NCBI RefSeq assembly: GCF_001411495.1
Contig: NZ_CP012982.1
Span: forward strand, 2,790,001-2,854,000
Reading direction: 5' to 3'
DNA from: Burkholderia cepacia ATCC 25416
Lineage (GTDB): Bacteria > Pseudomonadota > Gammaproteobacteria > Burkholderiales > Burkholderiaceae
DNA: 64,000 nucleotides
In this document: positions 7,998-17,992 of the stretch, piece after piece
How the letters are laid out: each line of letters begins with the position of its first letter
Numbering within the stretch: the first letter of the stretch is position 1
The notes under the pieces: generated by a model
What the model was told of the DNA's origin: nothing
What the model saw: the letters and a program-made list of their open reading frames with translations, nothing else
Database searches by the model: none
Program-made: the position numbers and the translations under genes

Positions 7998-9332
7998 ATG
8001 ACGACCACCTATCCGCTGCACGATGCCCTGACCCTTGGCGATACGCCATTCCCGGCCGACGCCGACGTCGTGATCGCCGGTGCCGGCATCATGGGCTGCG
8101 CAGCCGCGTATTACCTGGGTCTGCGCGGCCTGAAGGCCGTCGTGCTCGACAAGTCGCGAATCGCCGGGCAGCAGTCGACACGGGCGTGGGGCTTCGTGCG
8201 GCAGCAGGGCCGGGAAGCTGCCGAGGTGCCGCTGATGATGGCCGGCATGCGGATCTGGGAAACGTTAGAGGAAACCCTCGGTTTCGATCTCGAATGGCGG
8301 CAGGGCGGCTGTCTTTATATTGCGGACAACGAAACGGACTGGGCGTCGTTCAACGCGTGGCTCGCGGTCGCGCGCGAGCACGGACTCGACACGCGCACGC
8401 TGACGCGCGCGCAGATCGACGAGCGCGTCAGCGGCCTTTCGCCGCAGGCACGCACGCTCGGCGGGCTGTATACCGCGACTGACGGGCAGGCCGAGCCGCG
8501 CCGGGTGGCTGCCGCGTTCGCCGCGCGTGCCGTCGAGGCCGGCGCGCGCTTCTTCGAAGGCTGCGGCGTGACCGCGATCGAGACAGCCGGCGGCGCGGTG
8601 GTCGGCGTCGTGACCGAGCGCGGCACGATTCGCACGCGGCGCGTGATCTGCGCGGCGGGCGCGACCAGCTTCCGGCTGCTCGACGGCGTCGGCATCCGGC
8701 TGCCGCAGCAGGCCGTCCGCGGCACCTGCATGCGCACCAATGTGGTGCCGCCGGTGTCGGCGTCGACGGTGTGGGGGCACGGCCTCGGCATCCGGCAGCG
8801 CAAGAACGGCGCGATCAATCTCGCCGACGACATGCAGGTCGACGTCGACCTGACGCTCGGCCACCTGCGCGGGTTGAGCCTGTTCTGGCCGGAGTTCTGG
8901 TCGCAGCGCGACAAATTCCGGCTGCACGTGAACGGGGCTGCCTGGCGCGATGCGCTTGCGCGCATCAACGGTGCGACCGGGCCGATCGAGCCGCGCGATC
9001 CGCAGCCGCAGCCGAATCGCGCGCATGCGCCGCGTGCACTCGCGAAACTCAAGACGATCTTTCCCGCGCTGAAGGACGCGCAGATCGTCGAGGCCTGGGC
9101 CGGCCTGATCGACGTGCTGCCCGACGGCATTCCGGTGATCGACGCGCCGGGCACGCCGTCCGGGCTCGCGATTGCGACGGGGTTCTGCGGCCACGGTTTC
9201 GCGATGGGGCCGATCGTCGGGCGGCTGCTTGCCGAATGGATCGACACCGGCGCGCCGTCGCTCGACCTGTCGGCATTTCGCGCGCAGCGTTTTGTCGACG
9301 GGACGATGGTGCGGCCGCGCAGCATGTTGTAG
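7998..9332 (+). CDS. FAD-dependent amine/D-amino-acid oxidase-type oxidoreductase
   Basis: Soluble flavoenzyme of 444 aa of the DAO superfamily (DadA, glycine/sarcosine oxidase relatives), which oxidises amines or amino acids at the C-N bond. An AGGAAAC box precedes the ATG. FAD-binding Rossmann motif DVVIAGAGIMGCAAAYYLGLRG at about 25-45 followed by VVLDKSRIAGQQSTRAWG. The second FAD segment near the C-terminus is GLIDVLPDGIPVIDAPGTPSGLAIATGFCGHGFAMGP. The substrate is not evident. It lies between the BetR regulator and the potassium channel, with no transporter or second subunit, so it probably acts alone. Confidence 0.88.
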   Translation: MTTTYPLHDALTLGDTPFPADADVVIAGAGIMGCAAAYYLGLRGLKAVVLDKSRIAGQQSTRAWGFVRQQGREAAEVPLMMAGMRIWETLEETLGFDLEWRQGGCLYIADNETDWASFNAWLAVAREHGLDTRTLTRAQIDERVSGLSPQARTLGGLYTATDGQAEPRRVAAAFAARAVEAGARFFEGCGVTAIETAGGAVVGVVTERGTIRTRRVICAAGATSFRLLDGVGIRLPQQAVRGTCMRTNVVPPVSASTVWGHGLGIRQRKNGAINLADDMQVDVDLTLGHLRGLSLFWPEFWSQRDKFRLHVNGAAWRDALARINGATGPIEPRDPQPQPNRAHAPRALAKLKTIFPALKDAQIVEAWAGLIDVLPDGIPVIDAPGTPSGLAIATGFCGHGFAMGPIVGRLLAEWIDTGAPSLDLSAFRAQRFVDGTMVRPRSML

Positions 9333-9412
9333 CGGACGAAGATGTGATGACGTCGGCCGGTCGCGGCCGACCCATCGTAGAATCGAGCCCGCATCCTTCA
9401 GGAGATTCCCCG

Positions 9413-10507
9413 TTGGCATCGCCCTCCGCCCAGCGCCGCTCGTTGCGCTCACGCCTGCGCCGCGCGCGCAACCCGTGGCAGGCGCCGCGCGCGCGCACGC
9501 TGTTCACGCGTCGCGCGACGTCGCCGCGCCGCACACTGTTGTTCCGTCTCGGCGCGGTCGCGCTGCTGTGCACGCTCGCGTTCCTCGTGCTGTATCTCGA
9601 TCGCGACGGATTGCGCGATTCGACCAAGAGCACGCCGATGACCGTCGCCGATCTCGTGTACTTCACGATGGTCACGGTCGCGACGGTCGGCTACGGCGAC
9701 ATCGTGCCCGTCACCGCACGGGCGCGTCTCATCGATGCGTTCTTCATCGTGCCGATCCGCATCGTCATCTGGTTCATTTTCCTGGGCACGGCCTATCAGT
9801 TCGTGATCCAGCGCGTCGTCGAGGAATTCCGCATGAAACGCCTGCAAAAGCAATTGTCCGATCACATCGTCGTATGCGGTTATGGCCTGTCGGGCTCGAT
9901 CGCGGTGCGCGAATTGCTCGAGAGCGGCGTCGATCCGGCGACGGTCATCGTGATCGATTCGCAGCAGCAGGCGCTCGAGGCCGCGACGTCGCTCGGCGTG
10001 ACCGGGCTGCTCGGCGATCCCGCGCACGAGGATCTGCTGCAGCAGGCGCAGGTGCGTTCGGCGAAGGCGGTGATCATTTCGGTGACCGACGATCCGACCG
10101 CGATCCTGCTGACGCTGTCGGTGCGCAGCATCGCGCCCGATACGAAGATCGTCGTTCGGATCCAGGAGAACCTGTACCAGCGGCAACTGCGGCAGGCGGG
10201 CGCCGACGTGATCGTGTCGTCGACGAAGATCGGCGCGCTGCTGCTCGCGGACGCCGTGCATAGCCGCTATATCGTGCCGTTCGTGAACGACATGCTGTCG
10301 ACGCGCGGACGCGCGACGCTGCTGGAGCGCGAGGCGATGCCGCAAGAGGTCGGCTGCATGACGAACGTCGTGCCGGGTGCGATCGTCGTCGGGCTCGATC
10401 GGTGCGGGAAGATTTTTTCGTTCTACGAGGACCCGCCTTGCAGGATCGAGGCAGGGGACACGCTGGTTGTGATTCAGTCGGCGCGGATTCCGGATCCGGA
10501 TGTTTGA
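9413..10507 (+). CDS. TrkA-N (RCK) potassium channel, TTG start
   Basis: Inner-membrane ion channel of 364 aa. I place the start at a TTG at 9413, because AGGAG at 9400-9404 sits 8 bases before it; an in-frame ATG at 9347 lacks such a site and would place a GC hairpin (7-bp arms, 9352-9371) within the coding region. Basic N-terminus, TM1 about 42-62, pore loop with selectivity filter TVATVGYGD (about 88-96), TM2 about 108-130. Then comes a cytoplasmic RCK/TrkA-N domain with the nucleotide-binding motif HIVVCGYGLSGSIAVREL and a TrkA-C-like C-terminus (VVPGAIVVGLDR). K+ selectivity follows from GYGD; gating ligand unknown. Confidence 0.9.
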   Translation: MASPSAQRRSLRSRLRRARNPWQAPRARTLFTRRATSPRRTLLFRLGAVALLCTLAFLVLYLDRDGLRDSTKSTPMTVADLVYFTMVTVATVGYGDIVPVTARARLIDAFFIVPIRIVIWFIFLGTAYQFVIQRVVEEFRMKRLQKQLSDHIVVCGYGLSGSIAVRELLESGVDPATVIVIDSQQQALEAATSLGVTGLLGDPAHEDLLQQAQVRSAKAVIISVTDDPTAILLTLSVRSIAPDTKIVVRIQENLYQRQLRQAGADVIVSSTKIGALLLADAVHSRYIVPFVNDMLSTRGRATLLEREAMPQEVGCMTNVVPGAIVVGLDRCGKIFSFYEDPPCRIEAGDTLVVIQSARIPDPDV

Positions 10508-10632
10508 TGCTTGGTTGTTCTTATAAAACCAATTAGTTCAATGATTTATGGCTGATTTCCATTGAACAAGGCCGGGTGTGCGTTGGGTCATGCCAAAACG
10601 CACGAATCGCGGGCACGCCCGATTCACGGCCA

Positions 10633-11562
10633 TCAAGACAGGCTTTGCCCTTCCTTGCGCAAAGACCCCGTCAGGTGACGCAATTCGTCCAGCAGCTTGA
10701 CGGCGGGCGCGGGTAGCGTGCCTCGCCGGCGCCGGAATGCCGTCAGGGTGCGTTGCGCATCCAGGCCTTCGATATCCAGAGCGTCGATGACGCCCGCTTT
10801 GCTTTCGGTGTCGTACATCGGTTCGGCCATCCACGAGACAAAGCCACATCGCGCTACGAGGCTTTTGAGCACGGTGACCGAACGGGTCTCGACCGCGATG
10901 GCCGGCATTGGCAGGCCGCGGGCCCTGAAGGTTTCCTGCATGTGGGCATAAGGTCCGGTTCCCTTGGGCGTGAGCGCCCACCGTTGTGTCAATGTGTCGT
11001 CGAGTCGAAGGCCGCGCTTCGCCCGTAACGGATGATCGAGTGCCGCGACCACGAAACTCCTGTCGGTCCATGAACAATCGGAGATCGCAGCGACATCCTC
11101 GGTTTCGATTCCCGATGTGCAAAGCGCCAGGTCGATTTCATAAGCGAGCAGGCCCTCGACGAGACGATCCCACACGCCTTCGATCACCTCGACGCGCAGA
11201 TTGGGCCATTTCTCCAGCACACACGCGATGGCCATCGGCAAGACGAGGCTCGCTATGCTGCCCACCGCGCCGACCTTGATCACGCCTTTCGCCAGGCCGC
11301 GCATCGCGTCCAGTTCCTCGCGCGCCTGTTCGGCTTCCCTTTGCAGCGACATCGCATGCGGCATCAATGCTTCGCCCAGCGCGGTCAGCTGCATCCCTTT
11401 GGTGTGACGCTCGAAAAGCGCCCCCCCGACGGACTCCTCGAGCCGCTTGATCGATCTGCTCAGCGCCGGCTGGGTCATGTTCAGCATGGCCGCGGCTCGT
11501 CCCAGGCTACCTGCGGAGACGATCGTGGTGAACATCATCAACTGCTGCAGATTGAAACTCAT
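10633..11562 (-). CDS. LysR-family regulator, probably of the mandelate island
   Basis: Transcription factor of 309 aa. Winged HTH at about 1-62 (FTTIVSAGSLGRAAAMLNMTQPALSRSIKRLEESVG) and a periplasmic-binding-like effector domain (about 90-300). It is divergent from mdlC with a 312-bp spacer that carries a perfect 8-bp inverted repeat (11759-11792). This is the classical layout for a LysR activator that responds to a pathway substrate. Aromatic acids such as mandelate or benzoylformate are the likely effectors, by inference from the neighbours only. Confidence 0.9.
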   Translation of the reverse strand: MSFNLQQLMMFTTIVSAGSLGRAAAMLNMTQPALSRSIKRLEESVGGALFERHTKGMQLTALGEALMPHAMSLQREAEQAREELDAMRGLAKGVIKVGAVGSIASLVLPMAIACVLEKWPNLRVEVIEGVWDRLVEGLLAYEIDLALCTSGIETEDVAAISDCSWTDRSFVVAALDHPLRAKRGLRLDDTLTQRWALTPKGTGPYAHMQETFRARGLPMPAIAVETRSVTVLKSLVARCGFVSWMAEPMYDTESKAGVIDALDIEGLDAQRTLTAFRRRRGTLPAPAVKLLDELRHLTGSLRKEGQSLS

Positions 11563-11874
11563 CGTGTCGAACCAGATTGAAAGGGGGGAAAGGGGCGAAC
11601 GAGATTCCGGGTCGCCCGGCGCTAGCTAGGTGTCTTCCCTGCAAGGGCTCGCGGTGCCCGCTCATTGCGACCACCGCCGAGCCCCCGACGACGGCGAACA
11701 GCCTTTTCCGACAAGGCATCCGGGCGGAATTGGCCGATCCGGCATTCCGATAGACGCATGCCAAAATGTAATGACTTTGAGCTTTTTTGGCAATTTTCAA
11801 ACAGGGTGCCGAATCCCATACTGCGGCTCATCCCATCACCGCCAGCCTGAGTGGCGAACCGCAGAGGATTCGAG
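11563..11874. promoter_or_regulatory. LysR/mdlC divergent control region with TGCCAAAA-N18-TTTTGGCA inverted repeat
   Basis: The 312-bp spacer holds the promoters of both divergent genes. Arms TGCCAAAA at 11759-11766 and TTTTGGCA at 11785-11792 match perfectly, spaced 18 bp, about 80 bases before the mdlC start. It is more AT-rich than the surroundings. It is a good candidate for the LysR activation site; a hairpin is also possible. Confidence 0.5.
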
Positions 11875-13464
11875 ATGCAACGAAATACAAGTGGGCAGCC
11901 GACCGTTCGCGATGCCGTCGTGGACTTGATGCGGCGCCTCGAATTGACGTCCGTGTTTGCCAATCCCGGCTCGACCGAGCTACCGATGTTCCGCGACTTC
12001 CCGGAGGACTTCCGGTACGTGCTCGGATTGCAGGAAGCAGTGGTGGTCGGTATGGCGGACGGGTATGCCCAAGCCACCGGCAATGCCGCGCTGGTCAACC
12101 TGCATTCGGCAGCCGGTGTCGGCAACGCGATGGGCAACGTATTCACGGCTTTCAAGAACCGGACGCCCCTGATCATCACGGCCGGCCAGCAGGCCCGTTC
12201 GATTCTGCCGTTCGATCCGTTTCTGTCGGCATCGCAAGCCACCGAGCTGCCGCGGCCCTATGTGAAATGGAGCATTGAACCGGCTCGTGCCGCGGATGTT
12301 CCGCTGGCCCTCGCCCGTGCTTACCACGTGGCGATGCAGGAGCCGCGTGGTCCGGTGTTCGTGTCCATTCCGGTCGACGACTGGGATCAGCCGGCCGACT
12401 TCGTCGAGGCGACCCCGATCAGCACCCGGTTCCGCCCCGATCCGGTACGGATCGCGGAGATCGGCGACGCGCTGGACGACTGCAAACGGCCGGCCCTCGT
12501 CGTCGGCGCGGAACTCGATCGTGCCGATGCGTGGAGCGAGGCCATCCAGCTGGCCGAGCGCCACAACGCGCGGGTTTATGTTGCGCCGATGTCGTCACGC
12601 TGCAGCTTCCCTGAAGATCATCGACTTTTCGTCGGCTTCCTGCCGGCGATGCGCGAAAAAATCGTTCGGACGCTGAACGGGCATGACCTGATCTTCGTCG
12701 TCGGGGCGCCGGCTTTTGCGTATCACGTCGAAGGCAGTGGCCCGCATGTGCCCGCTGGCGCGGCGTTGTACCAGCTCATCGACGATCCGGCTACCGCTGC
12801 CTGGACCCCGGTCGGCACGTCGGTGGTGGCGAACATTCGCCTGGGGCTGGTGGACCTGCTCGCCCGGCCGGCACCGCGAGGCCGGCCCCTGCCGGCGCCG
12901 CGCGAGGCGGTCGAGCGAGCCGAGCCCACGGCAGTGATGTCGGTCGCTTATGCGTTGCAGACGCTGTCCGAAGTCCGCAACGCAGCCGATATCGTGGTCG
13001 AGGAGGCGCCCAGTTCGCGCCCCGTCATGCAACGTTATCTGCCGTTCACGCGCAGTCAGACGTTCTACACGATGGCAAGCGGCGGTCTGGGCTACGGCAT
13101 GCCCGCCGCGGTGGGCGTCGCCTTGGCCAGACCCGGCAGCCGCGTGATCGGCCTCATCGGCGACGGCTCGGCGATGTATTCGCCGCAAGCGATCTATAGC
13201 GCGGTCCAGCTCGATCTTCCGATCACATTCGTGATCCTGAATAACTCGCGCTACGCCGCCTTGCAGGAATTCGCGCCCGTGTTCGGCTTCGCCGCGTCGG
13301 ATCCGGTACAGGGCACCGACCTGCCAGGGCTGGATTTCGTTTCCCTGGCCAACAGCATGGGGTGCGAAGGCATTCGAGTGAGCGACGCGCTGTCGCTGAA
13401 GCCCGCGCTGGAAGACGCGTTGTCTTCGGGAAAAACACGCGTCGTCGAAATTGTCGTGGCCTGA
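11875..13464 (+). CDS. mdlC: Benzoylformate decarboxylase
   Basis: Thiamine-diphosphate enzyme of 529 aa that decarboxylates (4-hydroxy)benzoylformate to (4-hydroxy)benzaldehyde. Start at the ATG at 11875 with AGAGGA 6 bases upstream. Residues that match the characterised Pseudomonas putida enzyme with an offset of 7: Ser33 (NPGSTELP, for Ser26), Glu54 (LQEAVVVG, for Glu47), His77 (NLHSAAG, for His70). A His284 (AYHVEG) stands near the place of His281. C-terminal ThDP/Mg motif GDGSAMYSPQAIYSA with ILNNSRYAAL. The retained active-site Ser/His set argues for benzoylformate decarboxylase rather than acetolactate synthase or oxalyl-CoA decarboxylase. First gene of the plus-strand run, 55 bases before the aldehyde dehydrogenase. 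Confidence 0.9.
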   Translation: MQRNTSGQPTVRDAVVDLMRRLELTSVFANPGSTELPMFRDFPEDFRYVLGLQEAVVVGMADGYAQATGNAALVNLHSAAGVGNAMGNVFTAFKNRTPLIITAGQQARSILPFDPFLSASQATELPRPYVKWSIEPARAADVPLALARAYHVAMQEPRGPVFVSIPVDDWDQPADFVEATPISTRFRPDPVRIAEIGDALDDCKRPALVVGAELDRADAWSEAIQLAERHNARVYVAPMSSRCSFPEDHRLFVGFLPAMREKIVRTLNGHDLIFVVGAPAFAYHVEGSGPHVPAGAALYQLIDDPATAAWTPVGTSVVANIRLGLVDLLARPAPRGRPLPAPREAVERAEPTAVMSVAYALQTLSEVRNAADIVVEEAPSSRPVMQRYLPFTRSQTFYTMASGGLGYGMPAAVGVALARPGSRVIGLIGDGSAMYSPQAIYSAVQLDLPITFVILNNSRYAALQEFAPVFGFAASDPVQGTDLPGLDFVSLANSMGCEGIRVSDALSLKPALEDALSSGKTRVVEIVVA

Positions 13465-13519
13465 CCGCGAGTCGGTGATTCGGCAGGCCGGTTTTTCAAG
13501 AATATTCCAGGAGACGGTA

Positions 13520-14971
13520 ATGAATCAGGTAACGATGTTGATCAACGGCGAGCGTGAGATGGCTCGCGATGGCGCGACATTCGAGCGCCGTAACCCGCTC
13601 GATGACACGGTTGCCTCTACGGCGCCGGCCGCGACTGTCGCCGATGCACAAGCGGCGGTGCATGCGGCGGCCGCCGCGTTTCCCGCATGGTCGGCGATGG
13701 GCCCCGGCGAGCGACGCGCTCTACTGAATCGGGCCGCGGATGCGCTCGAAGAAAAAGGCGACGCTTTCGCGCTGGCAATGGCAACCGAAACGGGCGCGTC
13801 CCGCCTGTGGGCGGATTTCAACGTCAAGCTTGCGGCCGACGGGTTGCGCGAAGCGGCTGCGATGATCACGCAGATCTCCGGCGAGGTGATTCCGTCGGAC
13901 GTGCCGGGCAGTCTTGCGCTCGGCGTGAGGCAGGCCGCCGGCGTCGTGCTCGGGATCGCACCGTGGAACGCGCCCGTCATCCTCGGCGTGCGTGCCATCG
14001 CGTTGCCGCTGGCGTGCGGCAATACCGTCGTGCTCAAAGGTTCCGAAACCTGCCCCGCGACCCACGGCCTCATCATCGAAGCGTTACAGGACGCCGGACT
14101 GCCACGCGGCGTCGTGAACTTCGTCACGAACGCGCCGGCGAATGCGGGCGACATCGTCGAAGCGATCATTGCCGAACCGGCGGTCAGGCGGGTGAACTTC
14201 ACGGGTTCGACGCGCGTCGGCCGCATCGTCGCGACCCAGTGCGCGAAATATCTGAAGCCTTCGGTACTCGAACTCGGCGGAAAGGCGCCGTTCCTGGTGC
14301 TTCACGATGCCGATATCGAAGCGGCGGTTCAAGGCGCGGCATTCGGGGCGTTCGCCAATTCCGGCCAGATCTGCATGTCGACCGAACGCATCGTCGTCGA
14401 CACGAAGATCGCCGATGAATTCGTCGCGCGACTGGCGGAAAAGGCACGGAGCCTGCCGCTTGGCGATCCGAGAAAGGGGCCGACCGTGCTCGGCTCCGTC
14501 GTGGACATGGCGACGGTCAGGAGATGCAACGACCTGATCGACGACGCGCTGGCGAAAGGTGCGACCCTGGTATGCGAAGGGAAATCCGAGACCACGCTCA
14601 TGCCGGCCACGTTGCTCGATCACGTGACGGCGGACATGCATATCTACCGGGAGGAGTCGTTCGGGCCCGTCAAGGCGATCGTTCGCGTCAATGGCGACGA
14701 AGAGGCCATCGCCTGTGCCAACGACAACGAATATGGCCTGTCGGCGGCAGTCTTCAGCCGTGACGTCGCGCGGGCGTTGACGGTCGCGAAGCGTATCGAG
14801 TCCGGGCTTTGCCACGTCAATGGCCCGACGGTTCACGACGAGGCCCAAATGCCGTTTGGCGGGATGAAGTCCAGTGGTTTCGGGCATTTCGGCGGCAAGG
14901 CCGGGATCGCGGAATTTACGGATTTGCGCTGGATCACCGTGCAAACGACGCCTCGTCACTATCCGTTCTGA
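13520..14971 (+). CDS. Benzaldehyde/vanillin-type aldehyde dehydrogenase
   Basis: NAD(P)-dependent dehydrogenase of 483 aa oxidising (4-hydroxy)benzaldehyde to (4-hydroxy)benzoate, the next step after MdlC. Start ATG at 13520 behind AGGAGA. Catalytic set visible: Asn150 (APWNAP), Lys173 (VLKGSE), Glu251 (LELGGKAP), Cys285 (NSGQICMSTER). The C-terminal end MPFGGMKSSGFGHFGG is typical of the salicylaldehyde/vanillin/benzaldehyde group. In P. putida the same role is filled by mdlD or mdlE; I leave the symbol blank because this subfamily is closer to vanillin-type enzymes by motif. Gene order mdlC-ALDH supports the role. Confidence 0.88.
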   Translation: MNQVTMLINGEREMARDGATFERRNPLDDTVASTAPAATVADAQAAVHAAAAAFPAWSAMGPGERRALLNRAADALEEKGDAFALAMATETGASRLWADFNVKLAADGLREAAAMITQISGEVIPSDVPGSLALGVRQAAGVVLGIAPWNAPVILGVRAIALPLACGNTVVLKGSETCPATHGLIIEALQDAGLPRGVVNFVTNAPANAGDIVEAIIAEPAVRRVNFTGSTRVGRIVATQCAKYLKPSVLELGGKAPFLVLHDADIEAAVQGAAFGAFANSGQICMSTERIVVDTKIADEFVARLAEKARSLPLGDPRKGPTVLGSVVDMATVRRCNDLIDDALAKGATLVCEGKSETTLMPATLLDHVTADMHIYREESFGPVKAIVRVNGDEEAIACANDNEYGLSAAVFSRDVARALTVAKRIESGLCHVNGPTVHDEAQMPFGGMKSSGFGHFGGKAGIAEFTDLRWITVQTTPRHYPF

Positions 14972-15112
14972 TCGTTGCCGCGGTCATGGCACGTGTTTCT
15001 CACCATGGACGCGATGGGCTTCCGGATGGTGGGCACGAACACAATAACAACCCGATATCGTTGAGACGCCTTCGCTCCTGAAACGACGAGCGACCGGCTT
15101 AAGGAGACTGCA

Positions 15113-15238
15113 ATGCCCGTCATCAATTTCGAGTCGTCGCTCGATCGCGCCCGGTTGGAGTCCGACCGTCGCGTCGGAAAACGAATTACGCAGGACTGCG
15201 ATTCAGACTTCGCCGGTCTGTCCGGGAGAGCGAAATGA
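15113..15238 (+). CDS. Candidate 41-aa small protein coupled to the AAHS transporter
   Basis: Short frame with an excellent ribosome site (AAGGAG at 15101-15106, 6 bases before the ATG). Its TGA overlaps the ATG of the next gene as ATGA, the usual sign of translational coupling. The product (MPVINFESSL... ending GRAK) is hydrophilic, without membrane segment or known motif. It could be a real small protein, a leader controlling transporter translation, or the remnant of a longer gene. I do not recognise the family. Confidence 0.5.
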   Translation: MPVINFESSLDRARLESDRRVGKRITQDCDSDFAGLSGRAK

Positions 15239-16581
15239 ACGATCGTAATCCGCCTCTGCTGACCGTAGACATCGGCCGTGCCCTCGATGACGGACCGTTC
15301 TCGGCGTTCCAGCGAACGGTCGTCCTGCTCGCCGCGCTTGCGATCGTGATGGATGGCTTCGATGGGCAGCTCATCGGGTTCGCCATTCCCAGCTTGATCA
15401 AGGAATGGGGCATCACGCGCAACGCATTTGCGCCCGCCGTTGCGGCCGGCCTCGTCGGCATGGGTATAGGGAGCGCGTTCGCCGGGCTGTTCGCGGACAG
15501 GTTCGGTCGGCGCTGGGCAATCATCGGCAGCGTGCTGGTATTCGGCTTGGCGACGAGTTCGATTGCGCTGTCGCCGGACGTGATGACCATTGCCATCCTG
15601 CGCTTCTTCGCGGGACTGGGTATCGGCGGCGCACTGCCGAGCGCGACGACCATGACGGCGGAATTTACGCCGGCTCGCCGGCGGACGCTCGCGGTGACCG
15701 CAACCATCGTTTGCGTACCGCTGGGGGGCATGCTTGCGGGGCTATTCGCGAGTGTCGTGCTTCCGCATTACGGCTGGCGCGGGCTCTTTCTGATTGGCGG
15801 CACGCTTCCCGTCGCACTGGCGCTCCTGCTGTATTTCGTCATGCCGGAATCGCCGCGTTATCTTGTGCGTCATCAGGAACGCTGGAATGAACTGCGTCAC
15901 CTGCTGTCCCGCATGTCCCGCTCGATTCAGCCGCACGCCGTATTCGCCGATCAGAAGGAGCAGAAGGCGGGGCAGCGCCCAGGCTTTCGCGCGTTGTTCG
16001 CGGACCATCAAGGCCGCGACACGCTCGCAATCTGGGTCGCTTTCTTCATGAACCTCGTCGCGGTCTACAGCGCATTCAGCTGGCTGCCGACGATGCTGGC
16101 AGGCGAGGGACTCAGCGCTTCGGTGGCGGGTTCAGGTCTTACCGCCTACAACCTCGGCGGCGTACTCGGCGCAATGGGCTGCGCAGTGGCGATCGGTCGG
16201 TTCGGGTCGCGCTGGCCTTTGCTCGTATGCTGCCTGATGGCGTCCGCGAGCGCGCTTTTCCTGCGCGGTCTCGACGTCTCTGCCCACACGACGTTGCTCG
16301 TGTTCGGAATCGGGTTGCACGGCCTCTTCGTGAACGCGGTTCAGTCGACGATGTATGCCCTTTGCGCGTACGTCTATCCCACCGAGATTCGCGCGACCGG
16401 GACCGCATCCGCGCTCGCGTTTGGGCGGCTCGGCGCGATTCTCAGCGCGTTCGCGGGGGCCTTCGTGATCACGCAGGGCGGAGCGTCTGCGTACCTGGGC
16501 ATGCTGGGCGCCGCGATGGCGATGGTTTTTATCTGCCTGATGATCGTGCGTCGTCATATTCCGCCCATCAAGGGCGCTTGA
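15235..16581 (+). CDS. AAHS-family MFS aromatic acid transporter
   Basis: Inner-membrane proton symporter of 448 aa with 12 predicted helices, of the aromatic acid:H+ symporter group (PcaK, BenK, MhpT relatives). TM1 signature VMDGFDGQLIGFAIP carries the D-G-F-D pattern essential in PcaK. The loop 2-3 motif is GLFADRFGRRWA and the loop 8-9 equivalent includes AIGRFGSRWP; YPTEIRATGTASA precedes TM11. A second candidate function is uptake of mandelate, since the gene sits between the mandelate and 4-hydroxybenzoate genes. Start overlaps the stop of the 41-aa frame (ATGA). Confidence 0.88.
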   Translation: MNDRNPPLLTVDIGRALDDGPFSAFQRTVVLLAALAIVMDGFDGQLIGFAIPSLIKEWGITRNAFAPAVAAGLVGMGIGSAFAGLFADRFGRRWAIIGSVLVFGLATSSIALSPDVMTIAILRFFAGLGIGGALPSATTMTAEFTPARRRTLAVTATIVCVPLGGMLAGLFASVVLPHYGWRGLFLIGGTLPVALALLLYFVMPESPRYLVRHQERWNELRHLLSRMSRSIQPHAVFADQKEQKAGQRPGFRALFADHQGRDTLAIWVAFFMNLVAVYSAFSWLPTMLAGEGLSASVAGSGLTAYNLGGVLGAMGCAVAIGRFGSRWPLLVCCLMASASALFLRGLDVSAHTTLLVFGIGLHGLFVNAVQSTMYALCAYVYPTEIRATGTASALAFGRLGAILSAFAGAFVITQGGASAYLGMLGAAMAMVFICLMIVRRHIPPIKGA

Positions 16582-17868
<1,287 letters not shown>

Positions 17869-17992
17869 CTTTCGACTTTGCGTCGTTACTCGGTCGTCTT
17901 CCGCCTCGAATGACCGAGGGAGACGCGCGAAACCGGCGTGCAGCGCGTCTCGTGCTTTTCGCATCACGATTTACTCTGACAGTACCCCGATC

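Noticed and set aside
10511..10532. TTGGTT-N10-AACCAA hairpin after the potassium channel gene
   Set aside because: Weak 6-bp AT-rich stem without a T tract; not a credible terminator.
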